A stretch of DNA of 64,000 bases from Rubritalea profundi (GTDB lineage: Bacteria; Verrucomicrobiota; Verrucomicrobiia; Verrucomicrobiales; Akkermansiaceae). Below are positions 57,951 to 64,000 of the stretch, one piece after another (position 1 is the stretch's first letter; each line of letters starts with the position of its first letter). Location: the NCBI RefSeq assembly GCF_002954445.1, contig NZ_MQWA01000001.1:1284832-1348831 (forward strand), written 5' to 3'. Below the pieces are notes generated by a model. That model was not told where the DNA came from. It searched no databases and was given only the letters and a program-made list of their open reading frames with translations. Both the position numbers and the translations under genes were made by a program.

Positions 57951-59174
57951 TTAGAAGCTGTAGCCAGCGCTTAGATTGAAAATGAGGTTGCCGAAGTCGC
58001 GTGTAGCAGTCTCGGAGTCATTGTTGGAATAACGCAGACCTGAGCCCAGAGTCACACCACAGTCCATGACGTAATCACCACCGACGAAGAAGGTGACGTA
58101 GTCACTATCGAGACTACCAGTCGCAGCGCTCGAAGTGCCGAAGTAGTTGTCGTGCTCGTAACTCATCCCTGCACGTGCATTGATGCGTGCTGTTGCGGCG
58201 TAGTTAGCGAGGAAGTTAATACCTGTCGCGGTGTAGGACTGACCCGCATCGCTGTAGGATGCTCGGATGTTGTGGTATAGCATGCCAGTGAGTATAGTCT
58301 TGCCCGTGAGCTGATGCTGGGCGCCGAACTCAAAGGTAGGAGATGTCTTGTCTTCCAGGCCATCACCGTCGAATTTGCGGTATTCCGCACCAAGGTAACC
58401 AATCAGAGTGGTTTTCTGCAGCGCCTGGTAGTTACCGCGCGCTCCGAATGAGATAGCATCCTGGGTTGGGTTGAATGAACCGTCAGTGGTGGAGTGCTCG
58501 TAGGCAATGTAAGGACCCACTGAAATCTTGCCAGTCACCTGGTACTGCCAGTTGAGACGTGCATTGTAGCGCTCGCGGTCAGAAAGAGAATTACTCACGA
58601 AATCTTCCGATAACGCAGTGAGGTCGAGATCGAGCTTAGATTTACCAGTCAACTGGTGCGAAAGGCCAAGGTTTGTGGTGAGTCCAGTTTTCTCGATTGA
58701 GCCACTGGCAAATCGGTCAGCACCCTGGGTCTTAGCGTAACCGACACCAAAGTCGACAGATGTCTTTTGGAAGATGCGCTTGTAACCCGCATTGACAAAG
58801 TGATCGACTCCGTCTTGGTCCGAGTTGTCGGCGTAGAAGTTAAAATTAGGCACGTACTTCAAGGACCACTGGTTCTCAGCGTCTGGGCTGTTGGATAATT
58901 CGAGTGGGACGCTGACACGGATGATGACATCGTCGATTTCACCAGCATTGGTTAGGAAGATGTTATCGTTGTACTCAGCTTTGACGTTAACGCCAAACTT
59001 GAAGTAGTCGAGAGCTTGTCCAAGTGGAGTCTCGTCTCGGAATCCTTCTCCGAAGGCGTCGAACGCAGCAGACTGGAGTGCGGCTTCACTGAAGGCACCG
59101 TAGGCGCCTGTAAGATCTTGAGACGCGCGAGGAGTCTGAGCTTGGGCGAAACCAGCGAGACCAAGAGAGGTCAC
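57951..59174 (-). CDS. Outer-membrane beta-barrel protein of the EPS/exosortase locus
   Basis: 407 residues from GTG 59174, the only start in the current frame. The N-terminus is the last part of a signal peptide (TSLGLAGFAQAQT). The natural ATG at 59215 (MKSPQL...) is out of frame by one base at the A6 run 59193-59198; one more A would give a complete signal peptide and a 421-residue protein. The mature part shows alternating strands (VNVKAEYNDNIFLTNAGEID, FGARGNYQALQKTTLIGYLG) and a C-terminal aromatic residue (LSAGYSF), as in outer-membrane barrels. Similar barrels accompany exosortase EPS loci; a polymer exit or surface role is inferred. Confidence 0.84.
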   Translation of the reverse strand: MTSLGLAGFAQAQTPRASQDLTGAYGAFSEAALQSAAFDAFGEGFRDETPLGQALDYFKFGVNVKAEYNDNIFLTNAGEIDDVIIRVSVPLELSNSPDAENQWSLKYVPNFNFYADNSDQDGVDHFVNAGYKRIFQKTSVDFGVGYAKTQGADRFASGSIEKTGLTTNLGLSHQLTGKSKLDLDLTALSEDFVSNSLSDRERYNARLNWQYQVTGKISVGPYIAYEHSTTDGSFNPTQDAISFGARGNYQALQKTTLIGYLGAEYRKFDGDGLEDKTSPTFEFGAQHQLTGKTILTGMLYHNIRASYSDAGQSYTATGINFLANYAATARINARAGMSYEHDNYFGTSSAATGSLDSDYVTFFVGGDYVMDCGVTLGSGLRYSNNDSETATRDFGNLIFNLSAGYSF

Positions 59175-59192
59175 TAGCGCCGGAGTGATTAA

Positions 59193-59198
59193 TTTTTT
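59193..59198 (-). other. A6 run separating the ATG and the body of the beta-barrel gene
   Basis: From ATG 59215 the frame stops after eight codons (TAA). With seven A instead of six it continues as KKLITPALVTSLGLAG, completing the signal peptide. Confidence 0.75.
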
Positions 59199-59345
59199 AA
59201 CTGAGGAGACTTCATAGAATATAGCAATTTGTTCTTTTGAAATAATCTAACGGATAGAATTCGTCAACAGTTTAAATTAGGAATTCCGTTGCAGTGCTCT
59301 TTAACCGCGAAAAAGGGGAAAGTGAGGAGTGAGGAAGTTTTCGGT

Positions 59346-59542
59346 GTTCGGTGTTCAGACTGCTAGAATTATTAATTATTCATTGCTAATTATTAATTGG
59401 AGCGCAGCGACTTAGAGATCTATGTCAAAAGTCTCAAGGTCAAAAGTCCAGACACATCGGGTGGTCGCGATAGCTGAGGTCAAAGTCCCCAGACTTTGCT
59501 AACTTGACCTTCGACTTTCAGACCTTCGACACTTCCATCTTC
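59346..59542. repeat. 197-bp direct repeat, copy 1
   Basis: Begins GTTCGGTGTTCAGACTGC and ends CACTTCCATCTTC. It aligns without gaps with 59595-59791 at two mismatches. The inner ~113 bp is the inverse of the 17069-17182 repeat. Confidence 0.92.
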
Positions 59543-59594
59543 CATCTTCCATCTTCCATCTTCCATCTTCCATCTTCCATCTTCAGTGTTCAGT

Positions 59595-59791
59595 GTTCGG
59601 TGTTCAGACTGCTAGAATTATTAATTATTCATTGCTAATTATTAGTTGGAGCGCAGCGACTTAGAGATCTATGTCAAAAGTCTCAAGGTCAAAAGTCCAG
59701 ACACATCGCGTGGTCGCGATAGCTGAGGTCAAAGTCCCCAGACTTTGCTAACTTGACCTTCGACTTTCAGACCTTCGACACTTCCATCTTC
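59595..59791. repeat. 197-bp direct repeat, copy 2
   Basis: Exactly 249 bp downstream of copy 1 with two mismatches (AATTGG/AGTTGG and CATCGGG/CATCGCG). The 52 bp between the copies is heptamer repeat. Confidence 0.92.
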
Positions 59792-60334
59792 AGTGTTCGG
59801 TGTTCAGAGGTCCGGGTCAGCAGCCATTCGTGAGATTTGTGCTATTCGTGGTAGAGAGTTGTTTCATCCTGCCGGCCCTTTAGCATCTTTCGTGGTAGAG
59901 CCCGTTTCATCAACCGAGCAGCATTCTTAATTATTAATTAGGAAGTGTGGGAGTTCTCCGATGAATGATCAATGATGCCGACCAGGTCTGAACACTGTCG
60001 CGTATAGCTCCTCCGTCACACGAGATTTCGTGTTGTCTGCAAACTGAAGTCTGAACACTTCTTGGTAATTCTGTCGATTCTGTGAATTCTGTCTAAAAAC
60101 CTCATCTAGTCGTTTGCAGAGCTCCGCAACTCCTTCAGAGTTGAACTTGGCGTTGGGATGTATCCCAGCGTAGCGGCTGTGCCGCAACACTGGGCTGAGC
60201 TCCGTAAGCCCGTTGAGCGAGTCGCTGCGCTCCAATTAGCAAGTCTTACCACTCTTCACTTATTAAATACCACTCCTCACTTTTACAAATTTTTCATTGT
60301 TCATTGTTCATTCGCGCCCATAGGTTCGCGGCCG

Positions 60335-61777
60335 ATGTCTCGCCTGTTGAATATTCTTGTTTGTTTTACCCTCATCCTCGGACCGTTGTGTGTGGGTTCG
60401 TATTTTGGTGAGTGGCGTTGGCCGCTGATTTATGCGGCGACGACAACTGGGTTGCTGGCTCTGGTTTTTGCTCGGCCGAAGAAAGCGGGTGGTCGCGTCA
60501 GTTTTTCCGTCTTGCTCACCCTGCTATTACTCATCGCAGCGCAAGGCTATTGGATGCACTACAACACCGGCACGGTCTTTATTGAGAATGAAATCATCGG
60601 CACGGTGCACTACTTTTGGCAGTTCTTACCACTCGAAAGCCAACCGTACCCAGAATACGTCGGCGGGGTCGACCAAGCAGAGGGCTGGGACCGGCTCAGC
60701 TACATCTTGCCTTGTTTGTTGATCGTGCTAGCGGTTCGGCAAATGGTGGCAAGCAGGGTTCTTAGTCTACGAGTCCTCTGTGGGACTATTTTCTGGACTG
60801 GAGTGGCGGTGGCCACCCTAGGGCTAGTCCAGCGCTACACGGGTGCCGAGGGCATCTACTGGAGCGATGACCTCATTTTAAAGAACCGCCCACTCTTCTT
60901 TGGCCCCTACCGCAGCCCCGGCATAGCAACCAGCTATATGAATCTAGGACTGGCGCTGGGGCTCTCCCATCTATTAGCCACCACCCGACGCCTGAGCAGA
61001 CGGAAGGATGCCAAGCCCACCCAGCCGCTGTTCATCTGCATCGGCCTGATCATCCTCTTTACCGGCGCAATGACCGCCGGCTCCAAGGCGGGGACTGTGT
61101 TTGCCGTCAGCACCCTCATCCTCTGGTTCGTGATGAACTGGAGAGCCGTTTTCAGCATGCTACGCAATGCCACCTCGCTGTTACCTAGCGGCAGCCCGCA
61201 TGAACGCAATATCATCTTCAGCGCGATTGCGGCGGCTGGTATCTTTGGTGTCCTCAGCCTCGGCGCCACGGTGACCGAACGCTGGGAGAAGTCGATCGAT
61301 AATGACCACCAAACCCTGCAAGTACGGAATATCGCCAACTCGGTGCAGCTAAAAATGATTGATCAGCCAGAATGGGGATGGGCGGGCTATGGCCCTGGAT
61401 CATTCTTCCCTCTCTTCCCCTTCCATGTGAGCCAAGAGGAAGGTAAAGCACTCAACAGTAAATGGGTCTACTCCCACAACGACCACCTCCAAACGCTGGT
61501 CGAGTGGGGATGGGCGGGCACCGGATGCTTTGTGCTGCTCATCGGTGGCGGGCCGACCATTCTGCTGACTGAACTGATCAACGAGGCGCTGAGTAAGAAA
61601 CGCCGCCACCGCACTGGTAACCTGTTTTACTTCCGCGGGATAGCAATCGCGATGTTTATCTGCCTGCTCCACGCCACCGTCGATTTCCCGTTCCAGATCG
61701 AATCGATCGCCATCACCTTCGCCGCCCTGCTCGGTGCCGCCTGGGCGGGTAAGTCGCTGCGCTCCAATGAAGAATGA
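60335..61777 (+). CDS. O-antigen ligase-family (Wzy_C) membrane protein
   Basis: 480 residues from ATG 60335 (SRLLNILVCFTLILGPLCVG); longer readings upstream are repeat DNA. About 12 membrane helices. The periplasmic loop has the Wzy_C pattern GYGPGSFFPLFPF and WVYSHNDHLQTLVEWGWAGT. It is the second polymerase/ligase candidate of the locus, on the opposite strand. The last nine residues (KSLRSNEE plus stop) are encoded by a GTCGCTGCGCTCCAAT repeat module that has replaced the original end. It may act as ligase, or polymerise a different polymer. Confidence 0.88.
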   Translation: MSRLLNILVCFTLILGPLCVGSYFGEWRWPLIYAATTTGLLALVFARPKKAGGRVSFSVLLTLLLLIAAQGYWMHYNTGTVFIENEIIGTVHYFWQFLPLESQPYPEYVGGVDQAEGWDRLSYILPCLLIVLAVRQMVASRVLSLRVLCGTIFWTGVAVATLGLVQRYTGAEGIYWSDDLILKNRPLFFGPYRSPGIATSYMNLGLALGLSHLLATTRRLSRRKDAKPTQPLFICIGLIILFTGAMTAGSKAGTVFAVSTLILWFVMNWRAVFSMLRNATSLLPSGSPHERNIIFSAIAAAGIFGVLSLGATVTERWEKSIDNDHQTLQVRNIANSVQLKMIDQPEWGWAGYGPGSFFPLFPFHVSQEEGKALNSKWVYSHNDHLQTLVEWGWAGTGCFVLLIGGGPTILLTELINEALSKKRRHRTGNLFYFRGIAIAMFICLLHATVDFPFQIESIAITFAALLGAAWAGKSLRSNEE

Positions 61778-62119
61778 ATAATTAATAATTCCGTTGCAGT
61801 GTTCAGTTCTCAGAGCCGGGACGATGAAGCGGTTTTCACCACGAATAGCACCAATCGCACGAATCGCACGAATCGCACGAATAAGCTGCTCGGGTGATGA
61901 CACGAGCTCTACCGCGAAAAAGGGACGAAAATTTCGAAAGCTGCTTGTAGGATGAAGCGGATTTTTACCACAGAATTTACAGAAAGTGCGGAATTGGGCT
62001 AAAGTTGCCAATCCGATGAAGCGGTAGAGAGAGGCTAAAGGAGAAAGTGATAAGTGGGGAGTGTTCAGTGTTCAGAGCTAGGACGATGAAGCGGTAAGGC
62101 TCTTGATTATCTTGTGGGC
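61778..62119. repeat. Repeat island upstream of the hicBA module
   Basis: ACCACGAATAGCACCAATCG followed by CGCACGAAT units of 9 bp (about 61838-61882), CCGCGAAAAAGGGACGAAA, GTGCGGAATTGGGCTAAAG, and two GATGAAGCGG modules. No gene. Confidence 0.8.
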
Positions 62120-62263
62120 CTACAGCTCATTGATTTCCCTGTGCCTCGGCACAGGCTCTGACACTCCAGACTCTAGGTTATGAAAAATGTCATGCTTGGC
62201 TCCATGACGAAGTAATTCACAGCCAGCTTTTTCTAGCTTCCTGATCAGCTCTCTGCGCTTCAT
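62120..62263 (-). CDS. hicA: HicA-type mRNA interferase toxin, truncated by an amber codon
   Basis: 47 codons: MKRRELIRKLEKAGCELLRH, then GAKHDIFHN and VPRHREINEL, matching HicA with its catalytic His (RHGAKHDIF). HicA proteins normally run ~12 residues further. Here TAG at 62120-62122 stops it after NEL, but the same frame goes on as AHKIIKSL, exactly the missing tail. A single-base change would restore it. Its ATG overlaps the hicB stop by 4 bp. The truncated toxin may be inactive or tamed. Confidence 0.88.
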   Translation of the reverse strand: MKRRELIRKLEKAGCELLRHGAKHDIFHNLESGVSEPVPRHREINEL

Positions 62264-62460
62264 GCTACTTCGACCTCAAGCTCCTGAACTTGCCGAATAC
62301 CAGGGATATCCTCCGAGGAAAAAAGGTCATAAAGATCCCCTAGATGCTCCTTAAGATCCTTAAGATTCTCACCCTGAGTCCAATGATCAGGGAAATCATT
62401 CAGATACCCTAGCAACATCCCGTCAGTCCCTTTCCAAAAGGTAAACTTAAGCTTCTTCAT
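62260..62460 (-). CDS. hicB: HicB-family antitoxin
   Basis: 66 residues: FTFWKGTDGMLLGYLNDFPD followed by HWTQGENLKDLKEHLGDLYD and IPGIRQVQELEVEV, typical of short HicB antitoxins with a partial RNase H-like fold and no obvious DNA-binding tail. It is upstream of hicA and coupled to it (ATGA). HicB binds HicA and blocks its RNA cleavage. Confidence 0.9.
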   Translation of the reverse strand: MKKLKFTFWKGTDGMLLGYLNDFPDHWTQGENLKDLKEHLGDLYDLFSSEDIPGIRQVQELEVEVA

Positions 62461-62935
62461 ATTTCAGTTTAAATTTTAACTACTTTTTGTCAACTGTTGC
62501 CTACCAATGACTAGCCAGCACGATGAAGCGGTAGAAGGAGAGAGTGAGAAGTGTGGAGTGTGGAGTGTTCAGACTGGGAGAGAGGCTAAAGGAGAAAGTG
62601 TGGGAGTGTTCAGACGAAACGGGATTATTCATTGGAGCTCCGCTTCTCTGGAGTGCTGAGGCTTGACTCAGCTCTTGCGGGGGGCTGTGGCTCGACACAT
62701 GCGGTGCGGAGCAGAGTCGCTGCGCTCCAATTAATAATTAAGAATTAAGAATTCCAGATTCAGTCTAGCCTGTTGACCAATGACTCTTGACCGATGACCG
62801 CCCGCAGGGCTCTCCCAGCTCTGAAAACTGAACACTGCCAACTGAACACTTAGCCCCCCTCAGCTCCTTCATCCTACAAGCAGCTTTCGAAATATTCGTC
62901 TTTTTCGCGGTCCTATCCCTACAACAAGAGCCTCA
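62461..62935. repeat. Repeat island between the two toxin-antitoxin modules
   Basis: GATGAAGCGGTAGAAGGAG, GGAGTGTGGAGTGTTCAG, a piece of the inverted-repeat element (GGAGTGCTGAGGCTTGACTC at about 62640, GGCTGTGGCTCGACACATG), GTCGCTGCGCTCCAATTAAT, and the 68-bp inverted-repeat arm at 62762-62829. No gene. Confidence 0.85.
62762..62829. repeat. 68-bp inverted repeat, left arm, flanking parDE
   Basis: Begins AGTCTAGCCTGTTGACCAAT and ends CAGCTCTGAAAACT. It is the reverse complement of 63933-64000 with two mismatches. Confidence 0.92.
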
Positions 62936-63235
62936 TCAATGCTCCGTCGATAGAATGCGTTGATAATCTTGGTCTGAACGAATAACGCGCAGGATTTCAA
63001 CTGCCTCATCACGCAAAAGGTAGAGCACTAAATACTGTCGGAACCCCCGCACGGGCATCATCCGAAATCCCCCTAATAAACTCTGGCTCATTTCCGGCCA
63101 TTCTGAGAGATGCAGGTAGGTATCAGCCACTGCTCCAATCACCCTCCTAGCGGCCTCTGGATTATCTGCTGCAATATAATCAGCTATGCCATCTAGGTCA
63201 TCACGAGCCTTTGGTCGCTCAACAATTTTAAGCAT
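62936..63235 (-). CDS. ParE/RelE-type toxin
   Basis: 99 residues of the RelE/ParE superfamily: KIVERPKARDDLDGIADYIA at the N-terminus, FRMMPVRGFRQYLVLYLLRD and EILRVIRSDQDYQRIL at the end. This is the ParE-type pattern (RGFRQYLVLY). It either poisons gyrase or cleaves mRNA; which one cannot be decided. Its start overlaps the antitoxin stop by 8 bp, so the two are cotranslated. Confidence 0.9.
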   Translation of the reverse strand: MLKIVERPKARDDLDGIADYIAADNPEAARRVIGAVADTYLHLSEWPEMSQSLLGGFRMMPVRGFRQYLVLYLLRDEAVEILRVIRSDQDYQRILSTEH

Positions 63236-63533
63236 CAGCTCGCTGCTTGTCTCTCAAACGCTCTTCTAAACGACTCAGTTGGGTCTTTTTCCAGGATTCA
63301 ACATCCTTAACTTCCATGGCATCCCCACTCTCAAATGCCTCTTGCGCTAGTGATTTTAAATGTGACAAGGCTGATTCTCGCATCACTTTACTGTCCCGGC
63401 GCTCCATTTCCCGTCTTACCGCATCGCGAACGAACTCGCTCGGTGTAGAATACTCTCCGGATTTCACCAAGTGAGTGATCCCTGAAAGCATCGGCTCAGG
63501 TAATGATATATTCAATCTTGCGACATCAGCCAT
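63228..63533 (-). CDS. ParD-like ribbon-helix-helix antitoxin
   Basis: 101 residues from ATG 63533. N-terminal ribbon-helix-helix DNA-binding segment (VARLNISLPEPMLSGITHLV, then YSTPSEFVRDAVRREMER) and a helical C-terminal tail that would cover the toxin. It probably autoregulates the pair. An in-frame start 11 codons upstream exists but does not match the family. Confidence 0.88.
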   Translation of the reverse strand: MADVARLNISLPEPMLSGITHLVKSGEYSTPSEFVRDAVRREMERRDSKVMRESALSHLKSLAQEAFESGDAMEVKDVESWKKTQLSRLEERLRDKQRADA

Positions 63534-63808
63534 ACCTAAAACTACCCCCTGAGCAATAATGTGCAATAGTTAATCACCTCAAGTAGATCCAACCCGCCAA
63601 CAAACCCATCCGCACGTTGAAATGTCCCTACCACGAAAGACACGAAATAAGCTAAAGTTGCCAGCACGATGAAGCGGTCGAAGGAGAGAGGAGAAAGGAG
63701 AAAGGAGAAAGTGAGGAGTGAGGAGTGAGGAGTGAGGAGTGTTCAGTGTTCAGTGTTCAGAGCTAGGACGATGAAGCGATAGAAGGAGAGAGGGGAAAGG
63801 AGAAAGTG

Positions 63809-63902
63809 TTGGAGTGCTGGAGTGCTGGAGTGTGGGAGTGTGGGAGTGTGGGAGTGTGGGAGTGTGGGAGTGTGGGAGTGTGGGAGTGTGGGAGTGTGGG
63901 AG
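63809..63902. repeat. 8-bp tandem array (GGAGTGTG)n
   Basis: About 11-12 units of eight bases, the first two with GGAGTGCT. The one long array here whose unit is eight rather than seven bases. Confidence 0.92.
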
Positions 63903-63932
63903 AGAGTGATAAGTGATAAGTGTGGAGTGTGG

Positions 63933-64000
63933 AGTTTTCAGAGCTGGGAGAGCCCTGCGGGCGGTCATCGGTCAAGAGTCATTGGTAAAGAGGCTAGACT
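63933..64000. repeat. 68-bp inverted repeat, right arm, flanking parDE
   Basis: Reverse complement of 62762-62829 (66 of 68 positions); may extend past the window. Confidence 0.92.

Larger units (their letters stand above)
59216..60334. repeat. 1.1-kb repeat island between the beta-barrel and second wzy genes
   Basis: No real gene. It contains two near-identical 197-bp direct repeats (59346-59542, 59595-59791), CTTCCAT x~7 and GTGTTCA x3 heptamers between them, GATTTGTGCTATTCGTGGTAG, TTCATCCTGCCGGCCCTTTA (also at 33630-33660), an imperfect hairpin CCCAGCGTAGCGGC...GCCGCAACACTGGG (about 60169-60199) and a GTCGCTGCGCTCCAATT module (60223). Confidence 0.85.
63534..64000. repeat. Repeat island at the right window edge
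   Basis: GCTAAAGTTGCCAG and GATGAAGCGGTCGAAGGAG modules, GAGAAAG x3, GTGAGGA x4 and GTGTTCA x3 heptamers (63690-63759), an 8-bp GGAGTGTG array (63809-63902), then the right arm of the 68-bp inverted repeat. Reading frames here only translate the repeats. Confidence 0.88.

Noticed and set aside
26898..59215. A PEP-CTERM-like exosortase substrate
   Set aside because: No encoded protein ends in a PEP-type motif, membrane helix and basic tail; the Thr-rich protein has none.
59969..60235. 88-residue minus-strand reading frame
   Set aside because: Its NSQNRQNYQ-type sequence is a translation of the CAGAAT-type repeat modules; no family and no partner.
61400..62011. 203-residue minus-strand frame over the wzy 3' end and repeats
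   Set aside because: Half is antisense to a clear membrane protein and half is repeat DNA.
63750..63975. Minus-strand frames rich in Thr-Leu-Pro-His-Ser
   Set aside because: Pure translation of the 8-bp GGAGTGTG array and neighbouring heptamers.
1..64000. tRNA, rRNA or riboswitch genes
   Set aside because: No cloverleaf, rRNA stretch or known riboswitch core was recognised by eye; a covariance-model search would be needed to exclude small RNAs.

Overview
ORGANISM. Composition and gene content fit a Verrucomicrobiota (PVC group) bacterium, probably marine; this is inference. It rests on a MoxR-DUF58-BatA-VWA-DUF4159 operon, GTP-type PEP carboxykinase, an exosortase/EpsI fusion protein inside an exopolysaccharide (EPS) locus, leaders largely lacking Shine-Dalgarno sequences, and intergenic DNA full of dispersed repeats. 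No rRNA, tRNA, CRISPR array or transposase gene was recognised.

LAYOUT. (1) 1-15602, plus strand: the 3' end of an unknown gene, then MoxR ATPase, DUF58, BatA-like and VWA membrane proteins, a large coiled-coil membrane protein, DUF4159, a HEAT-repeat protein and a thioredoxin/CcdA-type membrane protein. (2) 15603-26590: housekeeping and stress genes (aroD, a broken secreted-protein gene, dinG-type helicase, HIT protein, gshF, rhodanese, pckG, L,D-transpeptidase, DUF985 cupin). (3) 26591-61777: a roughly 35 kb EPS/exosortase locus, mostly minus strand. From its distal end it reads outer-membrane beta-barrel, Thr/Val-rich secreted protein, Wza, Wzc/BY-kinase, Wzx, an acetyltransferase-sulfotransferase fusion, a sulfotransferase, Wzy, three GT4 glycosyltransferases, a decayed duplicated acetyltransferase/sulfotransferase module, GT2, Ugd, Gmd, a four-helix-bundle protein, Fcl, then TPR-exosortase-TPR-sugar transferase. 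ManC and a second Wzy-like gene are on the plus strand. (4) 61778-64000: two small toxin-antitoxin modules (hicBA with a truncated hicA, and parDE) in repeat-rich DNA.

HOW THE GENES WORK TOGETHER. ManC, Gmd and Fcl would make GDP-L-fucose and Ugd would make UDP-glucuronate. The sugar transferase would load the first sugar on undecaprenyl phosphate, the GT4 and GT2 enzymes would extend it, and three intact sulfotransferases and one fusion plus acetyltransferases could decorate it. Wzx, Wzy, Wzc and Wza would flip, polymerise and export it. The inferred product is a sulfated, possibly O-acetylated, fucose- and glucuronate-containing EPS.

STRUCTURE BEYOND GENES. Almost every intergenic gap from 26.6 kb onward is built from shuffled copies of a small set of repeat modules and from tandem repeats with many different unit sequences, nearly all of 7 bp. 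Four genes are broken by one-base shifts at or beside homopolymers (A9, A5, C5, A6). They are either sequencing errors or genuine slippage or decay, and raw reads would decide.
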